From assembly GCF_002005305.1 (NCBI RefSeq), contig NZ_CP014782.1, forward strand, positions 1,178,001 to 1,242,000: a stretch of DNA of 64,000 nucleotides, read 5' to 3'. Source of the stretch: Shewanella psychrophila (GTDB lineage Bacteria; Pseudomonadota; Gammaproteobacteria; Enterobacterales; Shewanellaceae). The translations under genes and the position numbers were made by a program. This document shows positions 53,111 to 62,434 of the stretch, one piece after another. The notes below the pieces were generated by a model, which saw only the letters and a program-made list of their open reading frames with translations, ran no database searches and was not told the origin of the DNA. Every line of letters begins with the position of its first letter. The stretch's first letter is position 1.

Positions 53111-54142
53111 TTATTCACTACAAACACGGTTCCTACCCGTTGATTTGGCACGATACAGTGCTTCATCGGCCCTGACAAAGTAGCTTTCTCGGTCATCACT
53201 GAGAGTAAGGGCCGACACTCCCAGTGATACAGTAATTGACCCCAAAGATAATTTCTTATCTTTACCTATGGTTAATTTACGTTCTGCAATCACCTTGCGT
53301 AATTGCTCAGCGACCACCAATGCATTTGTCAACTCAGTGTTTGGCAGCAAGATCACAAACTCTTCACCGCCATATCGGGCAACAAAATCAGTCCCTTTCA
53401 CCGCTTGCTTCAATGCTAAAGCCACGTATGCCAGCACCTTGTCCCCAACTAAGTGACCATGGGTATCATTAAACTGTTTAAAATGATCGATATCTATCAA
53501 GAGTAAACAACTTGGAGACTGGGTTTGAATAAACTCTTGCATATGTTTCATCACCTCATCCTCAAAGCTACGCCGATTGTTGAGTGATGTGAGTTGATCT
53601 GTCATGGCAACCAGATTAAGACTTTCCATTTCGATTTTTAAAGAGCTCACCTCATCACGCATGGTATTTAAGCTCCCTTCCATCTGTTTATTACTTAAAA
53701 TCACCCCTTCAATATTATCGACTAAGCTATTGACCAGCGTATTAAGGACTTCGACATCTGGCTGTTGTTTTAACTCTTGACTGAAGTCAGATAAGGTATC
53801 AGAAAGACGGGCTGTACCTTGAGTCAACTTGCTGACTTTACTGAATAAACTATTGATAATGATTTGAGTTTCAATTTGAACATTTTCAATCACTTCTGGT
53901 GATTTTTCTTGAATGAAATTCTTGTGAAGCCCATCATTCACTTCCGTACAAAAAGTGATGCCATTTGAGATAAGGCCATCGATGGCGCGTTTAAGGTCTA
54001 AATTAATACCGAGATAATATTCATACCAAACGGCATAATTTACAGGCGTGACGGGAATATTGAGTTCAGACATTTTAGGTACTGCATGTCTGAGGATTTT
54101 TGCTGATAGCTCTGTATCTGATAGGTGTTTCGCTAAGTTCAT
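53111..54142 (-). CDS. Diguanylate cyclase (GGDEF)
   Basis: 343 aa without membrane helices. The C-terminal 165 residues are a GGDEF domain with active-site GGEEF in ARYGGEEFVILLP and the MTDQLTSLNNRRSFE start; the key residues are intact, so it should make cyclic di-GMP. The N-terminal 170 residues are helical and probably a coiled coil, similar to a group of soluble cyclases in Shewanella and Vibrio, and of unknown signal. The next gene upstream, eptA, reads in the same direction but has its own terminator. Confidence 0.87.
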   Translation of the reverse strand: MNLAKHLSDTELSAKILRHAVPKMSELNIPVTPVNYAVWYEYYLGINLDLKRAIDGLISNGITFCTEVNDGLHKNFIQEKSPEVIENVQIETQIIINSLFSKVSKLTQGTARLSDTLSDFSQELKQQPDVEVLNTLVNSLVDNIEGVILSNKQMEGSLNTMRDEVSSLKIEMESLNLVAMTDQLTSLNNRRSFEDEVMKHMQEFIQTQSPSCLLLIDIDHFKQFNDTHGHLVGDKVLAYVALALKQAVKGTDFVARYGGEEFVILLPNTELTNALVVAEQLRKVIAERKLTIGKDKKLSLGSITVSLGVSALTLSDDRESYFVRADEALYRAKSTGRNRVCSE

Positions 54143-54231
54143 GCTTCCACCACCCTGTGAATGATTATAAGTAGAGTTTTATGGATCTCGTTAGCGCAGA
54201 AGATCCGTTCACAATTGAGTAAGAGTACTAA

Positions 54232-54267
54232 CAATAAACAAAAAAGAGGATGTTGCCATCCCCTTTG
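54232..54267 (-). terminator. Terminator of eptA
   Basis: AAAGAGGATG (54243-54252) and CATCCCCTTT (54257-54266), one G-U pair in the minus-strand RNA; the minus-strand stem is followed by TTTTTTGTTT. Confidence 0.8.
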
Positions 54268-54279
54268 TGAACTATTTAC

Positions 54280-55923
54280 TTATTTAGGCAGCCTACATGA
54301 GCTGAATATATCTAAGCTTTTATCGTATACTTCTGATTTTACATTCATTATTCCAAGTAAAGAATCAAAAATATTATCATGAGAAAAACCACCGACTTGT
54401 GCCTTATCATTGAGGCAAGCCAAGTCTAGGTTATTTTCAGAGGCGAAATTTTCAGAAAACCAAGTGAGCATAGGGATCTGTATCTGTTCGTCTGGCGCGA
54501 TTGCATAAGGTGCACCATGGAGGTACATGCCTTTTTCCCCCAAGGATTCCCCATGATCAGACACATAGATCATCCCAGTATCGTACCTATCTTGCTGTGA
54601 CATGAGTTTATCTATAACTTGAGCAACAATATAATCAGTATAAAGTATGGTGTTATCATAGGTGTTCATCAAAGCTTCATCACTGCAATTTTGAATATCA
54701 CTTCTCTGACAATCCGGGGTAAACTTTCTGTGTTCCTCTGGATAACGTAAGTAATATGTCGGCCCATGAGAGCCTATGATGTGTAATACCAGCAAGCTAT
54801 CCTTGTTCTTAAGTTCTGCCAGCGCTTTGTCCAACTCATTCAATAACACCTGATCAAAACAATATTGTCCATTACAAAGCTTAGGGTCGCTGTCTAGCTT
54901 TACCATCAGATGTGGCACCCTATCACACACCCCTTTGCAGCCACTATCATTATCGAGCCAAAGCAGTTCTATGCCACCATGTTGCAATACATCCATCACA
55001 CCGTCTCGGGCCTTGGCTTCGCTGGCATCATAGTCGTTGCGAGTCATATTAGAAAACATACAAGGCACAGAAACTGCGGTAGCCGTGCCACATGAGGTCG
55101 TATTCATAAATGCGGTCATACCGTATGGCTTGGTATAAGTGTTAGTGGGTTTATCATAGCCATAATATTCATAATTCATCGATCTGGCTGTTTCGCCAAG
55201 CACCATCACCATCAGATTAGGCTTCTTATTTGTATCTCGAGTCTCGTTAACCGCATCTAAGCCTATCTGTTTATACACCAGAGGAGTCTGTAAATAGTTG
55301 ATATTAGTATACTTGGCGATCGAAGCAATCACATAAGTCGGAATAATAAAACGTTTTAACTCATCATTATTTCGCCCAAAAGACACATAATTTTGATAAT
55401 AAAAGAAACCTATAACCCCTATTCCAATCAGCATTAACAACATGAATGCAAATTTATGCAGTAGCTCCTTTATCACAGGTTTATACTTGATATTCAGTTT
55501 TAATATCACAAATGAAGGCAATAGCCCCGTTAGCAGGAAGTTGACCACAGAGGATAAATTAATATAGGTAAATGCCTCAGCCGAATTGGTCTGCACCGTG
55601 TTTTCAATCATCCCATAATCAAATACGACACCATATTGCAGTGCCGCGAAAAATACGCTGGAAGAAAGCAAGGTGACACAAATGAAGAAAGGCTTTAGCA
55701 AATATTTAAAGGTAAATAGTGAAAATAGAAAACTCAAGGCAAAAATCAAGAATAGCGGGATTGTTGCAATAAACAGAGGGTCGACCTCCCCCTGCTTTTC
55801 TATGCCAGTCTGGACGATTCTAAAAAACGGTATGTTGAAGACCACAACATAGAAAATAGAAATGAATAGGGTAAATTGGATGACAGTTGGATTTTTTAAT
55901 CGAGTTAGCACACGGATCCTCAC
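54280..55923 (-). CDS. eptA: Lipid A phosphoethanolamine transferase (EptA/MCR-like)
   Basis: 547 aa. Five N-terminal membrane helices (to about residue 180) and a periplasmic alkaline-phosphatase-like domain. The metal site starts at VLGETARSMNY, the nucleophilic Thr lies in TTSCGTATAVSVPCMFS, and the other ligands in YVSDHGESLGE. Three or more disulfide Cys pairs are present. It adds phosphoethanolamine to lipid A, which lowers polymyxin binding. Mobile MCR enzymes are close relatives and at least one (MCR-4) is traced to Shewanella in the literature; this copy looks chromosomal, with no IS beside it. Confidence 0.88.
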   Translation of the reverse strand: MRIRVLTRLKNPTVIQFTLFISIFYVVVFNIPFFRIVQTGIEKQGEVDPLFIATIPLFLIFALSFLFSLFTFKYLLKPFFICVTLLSSSVFFAALQYGVVFDYGMIENTVQTNSAEAFTYINLSSVVNFLLTGLLPSFVILKLNIKYKPVIKELLHKFAFMLLMLIGIGVIGFFYYQNYVSFGRNNDELKRFIIPTYVIASIAKYTNINYLQTPLVYKQIGLDAVNETRDTNKKPNLMVMVLGETARSMNYEYYGYDKPTNTYTKPYGMTAFMNTTSCGTATAVSVPCMFSNMTRNDYDASEAKARDGVMDVLQHGGIELLWLDNDSGCKGVCDRVPHLMVKLDSDPKLCNGQYCFDQVLLNELDKALAELKNKDSLLVLHIIGSHGPTYYLRYPEEHRKFTPDCQRSDIQNCSDEALMNTYDNTILYTDYIVAQVIDKLMSQQDRYDTGMIYVSDHGESLGEKGMYLHGAPYAIAPDEQIQIPMLTWFSENFASENNLDLACLNDKAQVGGFSHDNIFDSLLGIMNVKSEVYDKSLDIFSSCRLPK

Positions 55924-56224
55924 TCACTAGATAATATCGACAAGAATACAGTTAATTAAAATTGTAAAACGAGCGCTTAGTACAAGCCAGTTGAACAAGC
56001 TATCGAAGCTGACTCAAACCAAAAACCTCGCCCAAGCATATGAGAACGAGTCGCAGATTTAGATCTATTCGACATAGGGACAACGACACTAAACAAAAGT
56101 TATAACTAAGTTTAGTTCTAGCGCTGTGAAAAAAATGTGTGTACGAGATAATTATCGTTTTCTACTAAGCATCAGGAGGAATTTCGCTAACAAGGAAGTA
56201 CATCTAGTAAAGATGAGCTAGATA
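55924..56224. other. Intergenic region between eptA and the marR-type gene
   Basis: 301 bp without a reading frame of note. It carries the eptA promoter region and the end of the marR message; no operator or terminator is evident. Confidence 0.4.
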
Positions 56225-56644
56225 TTAAAATTCGGCATTGATACGCTGCATAAAGCTAAGCAGTTGTACTCTCTCAGCATCAGAAAACTTGGCGGTTAGC
56301 TCTCCTGTTAGCTGCAGATGTAACGCATCATGCTCTCGAAATAACTCTTGTCCTTTATGGGTGAGATCTACTAAAATTGAGCGTCTATCTGACTCGTGGG
56401 GCATGCGAGTCACCAGATCTGCTTTAACCATCTTATCGATTTGTACCGTAAGTGTGCCTGTAGTTACTCCAATTTTATCTGCAAGCTCCTTCATCCTCAT
56501 AGCGCCATGGCCGCCTAAAATCTCTACCGTGTGGATCTGTGGCAAACTGTGGCCATTATCTTTTACCACGGCCTGTTCCCAGGAAGAAAGTTTCTCATAG
56601 AATTCAACCATGACATGGTTCAACTGATCTTCTGTAGACTTCAT
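56225..56644 (-). CDS. MarR-family regulator
   Basis: 139 aa, one MarR domain. Winged helix-turn-helix around residues 55-100 (MRMKELADKIGVTTGTLTVQIDKMVKADLVTR), with the DRRSILVDLT wing. It is the second gene of a dmeF-marR pair and probably controls the pair by binding the palindrome upstream of dmeF. It could respond to metal, although the protein has no obvious metal-binding cluster. Confidence 0.85.
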   Translation of the reverse strand: MKSTEDQLNHVMVEFYEKLSSWEQAVVKDNGHSLPQIHTVEILGGHGAMRMKELADKIGVTTGTLTVQIDKMVKADLVTRMPHESDRRSILVDLTHKGQELFREHDALHLQLTGELTAKFSDAERVQLLSFMQRINAEF

Positions 56645-56665
56645 TTACTTCTCTTAAATAGATGC

Positions 56666-56696
56666 AAGTGCTCATGACAAACAACCATGAGCACTT
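56666..56696 (-). other. Hairpin between dmeF and marR
   Basis: AAGTGCTCATG (56666-56676) pairs with CATGAGCACTT (56686-56696). No T run follows, so it may act as an attenuator or processing site that lowers marR expression. Confidence 0.4.
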
Positions 56697-56703
56697 ATTA
56701 ATA

Positions 56704-57675
56704 TTATGCGCTATATTCTGCCCGATTTGAGGTATTAACTTCAATAGTCAAATGGTTAAGACGTGTGAACTGACTCAATTTATTTTTATAAAAAGCGGCT
56801 TCTTTAGGTTCTGGCGTTACGATAGCAAGTTCGGCTGCATAGTGATCGCCGCTGATCCGCCATACATGAATATCCGAAATGGTATCTTGAGTCCCCAACT
56901 CGATAGCCTGAACTATATCTTGCTTATAATCATTTTCGATACTCGTATCTAACAGTATCGGTGCCGTTTGTTTTAATAACTGCCAAGCCCACCTTGTGAT
57001 AATAACGGAGCCGACGATCCCCATGACAGGGTCTAGCCAATTTAAGCCATAGAGTTTACCTAATAATAAGGCACCTATGGCGAGTATTGACGTCAATGCA
57101 TCTGCAAGCACATGGAAATATGCAGCCTTTAAATTATGATCATGAGTCTGAGTATGTTCATGAGTATCTTCTGCTGTATGACTATGGGAATGACCGTGGG
57201 AATGATCGTGTGTGTGATGGTCCTTTAATAAGAAAACACTGATCACATTCACCGTCAGCCCAATAATGGCAACCATAATAGCTTCATTGAATTGAATCTG
57301 ATGTGGATTAAATACCCGCATGACAGATTCAACCAACATGATGAGCGCCACTAGTCCTAAGGCAATGGCACTAGTAAAGCCACCTAACACACTGACCTTT
57401 CCTGTCCCGAAGGAGAATGCCGGATTATTGGCATGTTTTCTTGCGTAATGATACGCAAACAGCGTGATCATAAATGCCGCGGCATGGGTCCCCATATGCC
57501 AACCATCAGCCAGTAATGCCATCGAACCATAAACGGTTCCTGCGACGATTTCGGTAATCATGGTCACCACAGTCAAGTAGAGTACATAACGGGTATTACG
57601 CTCTCCGGCATCACTAACCGAAGCAAAATTATGTGTATGCTGCCATCCACCTGCCACATGATTTTTATTATTCAT
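56704..57675 (-). CDS. dmeF: Cation diffusion facilitator, DmeF-like Co/Ni exporter
   Basis: 323 aa, CDF family with six membrane helices. Metal ligands lie in helix 2 (LLADGWHMGTHAAAF, H-x3-D type) and helix 5 (HVLADALTSILA). A His-rich loop between helices 4 and 5 (HHTHDHSHGHSHSHTAED, then a second cluster) is typical of cobalt, nickel or zinc exporters; the HxH pattern and length resemble DmeF. The N-terminus also has His residues. Paired with a downstream MarR gene. Which metal is exported is uncertain. Confidence 0.85.
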   Translation of the reverse strand: MNNKNHVAGGWQHTHNFASVSDAGERNTRYVLYLTVVTMITEIVAGTVYGSMALLADGWHMGTHAAAFMITLFAYHYARKHANNPAFSFGTGKVSVLGGFTSAIALGLVALIMLVESVMRVFNPHQIQFNEAIMVAIIGLTVNVISVFLLKDHHTHDHSHGHSHSHTAEDTHEHTQTHDHNLKAAYFHVLADALTSILAIGALLLGKLYGLNWLDPVMGIVGSVIITRWAWQLLKQTAPILLDTSIENDYKQDIVQAIELGTQDTISDIHVWRISGDHYAAELAIVTPEPKEAAFYKNKLSQFTRLNHLTIEVNTSNRAEYSA

Positions 57676-57747
57676 TGTTAACCTTAATTTTTATCACTTT
57701 TAAAAGGCCTCTAAACTAGTTTGAGAGCCAAACAAAATGATTTTAAT

Positions 57748-57768
57748 ATAGTTTGATGATCAAAGTAT
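57748..57768 (-). promoter_or_regulatory. Candidate MarR operator upstream of dmeF
   Basis: TTTGATGATCAAA (57752-57764) is a perfect palindrome, extended by ATA and TAT on the flanks. A related half-site (ATCAAATAG) follows about 23 bp on. Size and AT-richness suit a MarR dimer. Confidence 0.45.
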
Positions 57769-57956
57769 ATTAGTATTATTATTTAGTATCAAATAGTGTG
57801 ATATGACACTCAATTGCAGTAGCTGGGTAACAATGGTATTGCCTATCAGTTTCATATTATTGCTCTCAATGAAAACAAAAAATATCTTTCGATACAAGGC
57901 GTTTTAAGGCAGTCTTATATCTCACTTTCAACGGATTATAGAACCTAGGAGTTAAG

Positions 57957-58976
57957 ATGGATCAATTACGTGTAGGGGTCGTCGGTAGCGGTTTAATTGC
58001 AGGAGTGCTAGCTCGTGCAATCAAAGCGGCTAAAGGTATTGCTCTCACAGCAGTCGCAAGTCGACGACTATCTTCTAGCGAATCTTTTGCAAAAGAACAC
58101 GAGATTGAGAATGTGTTTACCTCTTGGCAAGATTTAATAAACTCGAATAAAGTCGATATCGTCTACATCGCCACGCCGACTTCTGTAAGAGAAGAGATTT
58201 CTATCGCCGCAACCAATGCAAACAAACACATAATAGCTGAAAAACCTTTCGCCGATCTCGCTTCATTGAAACGGATCACCTCAGCAGCTCGAGAAAATCG
58301 AGTCGCATTTATGGATGCAACGCACTTTGTTCATCATCAGCGTTCACCTCAATTACAAGCATTACAACTCGATGAGATAGGTGAAGTTCAGGCGGTTAAT
58401 AGTAATTTTTTCTTCCCACTGATGGAAAGAGACAACATACGTTTTGATTTAGAGAAGGAACCCACCGGTGCCGTCGGCGATATGGCTTGGTATTGTATGC
58501 GCGCTATTACTGAATACTTAAGACCTGAATCAGATCTCATTAAGGTCGAGGGCTCAATCATTCGGGATAATCAAACTGATGCCGTTATTCGTGGCAGTGG
58601 TCTCTTGGTATTTGCCGATGGAAAATCGTCAACAATCAACTTCGGTTATAATGCCGGCGTAGGTTTAATGGATTTAGATATCATAGGTCATACTGGTATA
58701 TTCAGGCTTGATGATTTCGTTCTTGACTGGAAGCAAGGCTTTGCCTTCGACAACCCTGAACATAAAACAGGATTTTACAAACGCTCAGGGATGCAGTCGC
58801 CAGCAGAATATCAATTTATCGAGAGTGAAACGGATAAACCCCAAGCAGAACTTATGCTGGAAAAATTTATTAAACTGGTCGCGGCCCCAACATCAGCAGA
58901 CTCCTTAGCTAGCATGAGAATTTCAGAACAGACTCAATTTCTGTTAGATGAATATTGGAATAGCGTAAACGAGTGA
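57957..58976 (+). CDS. Gfo/Idh/MocA family oxidoreductase
   Basis: 339 aa. N-terminal Rossmann domain (VGVVGSGLIAGVLARAIKAA), EKPFADLASL carrying the family Lys, and a C-terminal alpha/beta domain (VGDMAWYCMRAITEYLRP with the conserved DxxxH-like region). These are NAD(P)-dependent sugar or polyol dehydrogenases. No substrate is shown. It stands next to the Entner-Doudoroff operon but converges on it. An AGGAG is 6 nt before the ATG at 57957. The hairpin after its stop is interrupted by a 183-bp insertion. Confidence 0.85.
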   Translation: MDQLRVGVVGSGLIAGVLARAIKAAKGIALTAVASRRLSSSESFAKEHEIENVFTSWQDLINSNKVDIVYIATPTSVREEISIAATNANKHIIAEKPFADLASLKRITSAARENRVAFMDATHFVHHQRSPQLQALQLDEIGEVQAVNSNFFFPLMERDNIRFDLEKEPTGAVGDMAWYCMRAITEYLRPESDLIKVEGSIIRDNQTDAVIRGSGLLVFADGKSSTINFGYNAGVGLMDLDIIGHTGIFRLDDFVLDWKQGFAFDNPEHKTGFYKRSGMQSPAEYQFIESETDKPQAELMLEKFIKLVAAPTSADSLASMRISEQTQFLLDEYWNSVNE

Positions 58977-58988
58977 TTTTGAATTATA

Positions 58989-59007
58989 AAAAAGGCTGCC
59001 AGTAGGC
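58989..59007 (-). terminator. Part of a terminator hairpin split by a miniature IS
   Basis: AAGGCTGCC (58992-59000) is one arm; the partner GGCAGCCTT now lies beyond the insertion at about 59200-59208. With the insertion removed the stem is 9 bp with an AGTA loop, and the T run is on the minus strand, so it originally ended eda. Confidence 0.65.
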
Positions 59008-59190
59008 TAATGCCGGTAAGTTAAGAAAAAATATTGATAAAATAAGGGCTACAGGGGATTTAATCTAAATCTGGCTGTAGCCCTTACTCGTTATGCTGTT
59101 AGTCAATGATTGCTACACAAATTCCGTTAATTCAGAAAGTGAATAAAAGGTGATTATGTATGCAAAATAGTGACTCAGTGATCGGCATTA
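59008..59190. mobile_element. 183-bp miniature element with IS4-type ends (MITE)
   Basis: Starts with TAATGCCGGTAAGTTAAG, identical for 18 nt to the inverse right end of the IS at 36121-37532, and ends with the complement of TAATGCCGATCACTG, 12 nt identical to its left end. Flanked by a perfect 12-bp duplication CTGCCAGTAGGC (58996-59007 and 59191-59202). Inside, TAAGGGCTACAG and CTGTAGCCCTTA form a 12-bp stem (59043-59086). No coding capacity. Confidence 0.85.
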
Positions 59191-59231
59191 CTGCCAGTAG
59201 GCAGCCTTAAATCAAATTAAGCCATTTAACA

Positions 59232-59873
59232 TTAAATCCCGCTAATGGCTTCTTTACAGAGAGCGGTAATGCGAGCCCAGTCACCCTGTTCCATCGCATC
59301 CGTTGGCGCTATCCAGCTGCCACCGATACAATCAACATTCTTCAGTGCTAGATAATCACGGTAACTGCTGGGCGTGATCCCACCCGTAGGACAGAAACGA
59401 ATATCTGCTAGTGGACCAGAGAACGCCTTAAGCGCATTGACTCCGCCAGATGCTTCGGCCGGGAAAAACTTGAAATTGGTATATCCAAGTGACATGCCCG
59501 TCATCACTTCAGAAATGCTGGCAACGCCCGGGATCAAAGGGACATTTCCCGCCATAGCAGCTTTTAGCAGGCTAGGTGTGGCGCCAGGGGTAATAACAAA
59601 TTGAGCACCTGCATCGACAGCTTGCTGTAACTGATCTTCATTTAAAATAGTCCCTGCACCAACAAGTGCATCGGGAACTTCCTTGGCAATTTTAGTGATG
59701 GCTTCTAACGCACAAGGTGTACGTAAGGTCACTTCCAGTACGCTGATCCCGCCCGCAACGAGAGCCTTAGCTAACGGCACGGCATCTTCTATCTTATTGA
59801 TCACCATGACAGGAACAATAGGGCTGCGTTTAAAAATATCTTGTGGTTGTAATGACCAGTTATTCTCAGGCAT
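59232..59873 (-). CDS. eda: KDPG/KHG aldolase
   Basis: 213 aa. Splits 2-keto-3-deoxy-6-phosphogluconate to pyruvate and glyceraldehyde 3-phosphate, the last Entner-Doudoroff step. The Schiff-base Lys lies in FKFFPAEASGG and the Glu in LEVTLRTP. It can also cleave or form 4-hydroxy-2-oxoglutarate from glyoxylate and pyruvate. Last gene of zwf-pgl-edd-eda, 14 bp after edd. Its terminator is split by a miniature element. Confidence 0.95.
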   Translation of the reverse strand: MPENNWSLQPQDIFKRSPIVPVMVINKIEDAVPLAKALVAGGISVLEVTLRTPCALEAITKIAKEVPDALVGAGTILNEDQLQQAVDAGAQFVITPGATPSLLKAAMAGNVPLIPGVASISEVMTGMSLGYTNFKFFPAEASGGVNALKAFSGPLADIRFCPTGGITPSSYRDYLALKNVDCIGGSWIAPTDAMEQGDWARITALCKEAISGI

Positions 59874-59887
59874 TCGTTACTCTTCCT

Positions 59888-61714
59888 TTAATAGATTTCG
59901 TCGATAGCACTGGTGCAGCGTGCACCCGTTTCAGGACTACTTAAATTTGATCTTAATGCACCGAATAACTCTCGGCCCATACCGTAATTGGTATCGCGAA
60001 GCTCCACTTTCTCCGCAACGCGCGCCTCGAGTTCGGCGTCGCTGACTAATAAGGTTAGATCGCCGGTCAGTGCATCGACACGGATCATGTCGCCGGATTG
60101 TACCTTGGAAATCAAGCCACCATCGAGGGCTTCTGGCGTTAGATGAATGGCTGCAGGAACTTTACCCGACGCGCCTGACATACGACCATCTGTCAGTAAT
60201 GCAACCTTAAAACCACGATCTTGCAATGTGCCTAAGATCGGAGTGAGCTTATGTAGCTCAGGCATACCAACAGCTTTAGGACCCTGCCCCTTAACGACAA
60301 CGACACAATCTTTATCGAGATCGCCAGATTTAAAGATGGCTTCAAGTTTATTCTGATCATCGATAACAACAGCTGGAGCCTCGACGACTCTATGTTGCTC
60401 AGACACAGCAGACACCTTGATGACAGCTCGGCCCAAATTGCCTTTTAGCAGTTTCAAACCACCGTTGGCCTGGAAAGGATTAGCGACCGACGTCAGTACC
60501 TCTGAATCCAGACTGGTCGCTTGACCGTCTACCCACTTAATTTCCCCATCGATTAATCTAGGCTCTTGGGTATAACGACGAAGGCCTTGGCCAGCAACGG
60601 TATTCACATTTTCATGGAGCATTCCGGCATCGAGTAGCTCTTTAATTAAGAAAGCCATACCGCCAGCGGCGTGGAAATGGTTGATGTCCGCATGACCATT
60701 TGGATATACACGAGCAACCAGTGGCACAGCGTCTGATAACTCAGAGAAATCATCCCAGTTAATGATAACGCCAGCAGCACGAGCAGCGGCAACAATGTGC
60801 ATGGTGAGATTAGTCGAACCGCCTGTCGCCAGTAACGCGACGATACCGTTCACAATGGATTTTTCGTTTACTATCTCACCGATAGGCGAATATTGGGTAC
60901 CCATCTCAGTTAAGCGACATGCTTGCTTTGCGGCAGTCTTACTTAATGCTTCTCTTAAGGGGTCATCTGGATTGACAAACGAGGAACCTGGCAGTTGCAG
61001 TCCCATGACTTCTAGCATCAATTGATTACTGTTTGCGGTGCCATAAAAAGTACAAGTTCCAGCACTGTGATAAGAAGCTGATTCAGCTTCAAGCAGCGCC
61101 GTTCTATCGATGAGCCCTTGAGCAAACTTCTGACGAATACGGGCCTTCTCTTTATTGGGGATCCCCGACTTCATCGGACCGGCAGGCACGAATAACATAG
61201 GTAGGTGACCGAAGCTAAGTGCCCCGATCAATAAGCCAGGCACTATTTTGTCACATATACCCAGTAACAAGGCGCCGTCGAACATGTTATGAGAAAGACC
61301 AATTGCCGTGGACATAGCAATCACTTCGCGGCTAAGAAGACTGAGCTCCATGCCTGGCTGACCTTGAGTCACACCATCGCACATGGCTGGCACGCCAGCA
61401 GCGACCTGAGCCACGCTACCGATTTCGGCACAAGCCTGCTTCAATAAGTCCGGATAAGTTTCGTAAGGCTGGTGAGCCGAGAGCATATCGTTGAATGACG
61501 TAACTATGCCTATATTAGCCTTAGTTAAGCCTTTAATAGATTGCTTATCATCTGGATTACAAGCTGCAAATCCATGGGCCAAGTTGCCACAGCTCAAAGA
61601 ACTGCGATGAACACCATTTTGTTTTGCTTCATCGAGTGCCGCCAGGTATTTAGCCCGTGACACTTTACTGCGTTCGATAATTCTATCGGTTACAGATTGT
61701 ACAACTGCGTGCAT
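59888..61714 (-). CDS. edd: 6-Phosphogluconate dehydratase
   Basis: 608 aa, IlvD/Edd family with an oxygen-sensitive iron-sulfur cluster; conserved Cys lie in PAMCDGVTQG, GICDKIVPG and SAGTCTFYGTANSN. It makes KDPG from 6-phosphogluconate. Full length and in line with E. coli Edd (603 aa). Nine bases separate it from pgl, so they are co-translated or closely coupled. Confidence 0.96.
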   Translation of the reverse strand: MHAVVQSVTDRIIERSKVSRAKYLAALDEAKQNGVHRSSLSCGNLAHGFAACNPDDKQSIKGLTKANIGIVTSFNDMLSAHQPYETYPDLLKQACAEIGSVAQVAAGVPAMCDGVTQGQPGMELSLLSREVIAMSTAIGLSHNMFDGALLLGICDKIVPGLLIGALSFGHLPMLFVPAGPMKSGIPNKEKARIRQKFAQGLIDRTALLEAESASYHSAGTCTFYGTANSNQLMLEVMGLQLPGSSFVNPDDPLREALSKTAAKQACRLTEMGTQYSPIGEIVNEKSIVNGIVALLATGGSTNLTMHIVAAARAAGVIINWDDFSELSDAVPLVARVYPNGHADINHFHAAGGMAFLIKELLDAGMLHENVNTVAGQGLRRYTQEPRLIDGEIKWVDGQATSLDSEVLTSVANPFQANGGLKLLKGNLGRAVIKVSAVSEQHRVVEAPAVVIDDQNKLEAIFKSGDLDKDCVVVVKGQGPKAVGMPELHKLTPILGTLQDRGFKVALLTDGRMSGASGKVPAAIHLTPEALDGGLISKVQSGDMIRVDALTGDLTLLVSDAELEARVAEKVELRDTNYGMGRELFGALRSNLSSPETGARCTSAIDEIY

Positions 61715-61723
61715 AATAGCTCC

Positions 61724-62422
61724 TTAAGCGCTCCAGTAAACGTCAACTGGTGTCTTATGTTGTGCCAATACGGCTCTGATCGGCATATTTTTAGCGTCTT
61801 CGTTTTCAAGCGCTTGACGGTAAACAGCTAATTTCTGCTCACCAACGATATGTAAATATATTTGACGACTGGCCAAGATTGCCGTTTTTGACAATGACAA
61901 TCTTGGGTTCAGTGCAGAACCAGGATTGACCGCCACGCATAATGCTTCTGTCGATAGTGCTTCTTCTATCTCTTTAGAACATGGGAACCAAGAACAAGTA
62001 TGACCATCGTTACCCATGCCCAAAACGACAACATCAAATGGGCTCGGGAAATTAGCCAGTTGCTCTATGGTCATCGCACATCCTTCTTCCGGAGAAGAGA
62101 ACATGTTTTTTAGGCCGCGAAATTTGGCGGTATGTGCCTTATTCTGTAGCAAATGAGTCCGCACCAACTTTTCGTTAGACGCATCAGAATCATTGTCGAC
62201 CCAACGCTCGTCAGCCAGAGTGATGTATACTTCACTCCATTCAACATTCTTATGACTGAGCAGTTGGAAAAGTTTTACCGGGGTCGAGCCACCAGACACA
62301 ATCAGACTCGCTTTTCCACGGCTATCTACCGCTTCCTGAAGTTGCTTAGCAATACGATCGGCAAGCTGGTTTTCTAATGATGTCTTATCATCAAATGATT
62401 TGAACACACTTTCTTTAATCAT
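61724..62422 (-). CDS. pgl: 6-Phosphogluconolactonase
   Basis: 232 aa of the NagB/RpiA-fold (DevB) type. LIVSGGSTP near the N-terminus, LADERWV, and LGMGNDGHTCSWFP are the active-site segments. It hydrolyses 6-phosphogluconolactone. Lies between zwf and edd with 9-12 bp gaps. Confidence 0.95.
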   Translation of the reverse strand: MIKESVFKSFDDKTSLENQLADRIAKQLQEAVDSRGKASLIVSGGSTPVKLFQLLSHKNVEWSEVYITLADERWVDNDSDASNEKLVRTHLLQNKAHTAKFRGLKNMFSSPEEGCAMTIEQLANFPSPFDVVVLGMGNDGHTCSWFPCSKEIEEALSTEALCVAVNPGSALNPRLSLSKTAILASRQIYLHIVGEQKLAVYRQALENEDAKNMPIRAVLAQHKTPVDVYWSA

Positions 62423-62434
62423 AACTAGATCCTC

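Noticed and set aside
36121..59190. IS and miniature element as ends of a composite transposon carrying the xdh genes
   Set aside because: Each has its own target duplication, so they inserted independently, and the housekeeping genes between do not look transferred.
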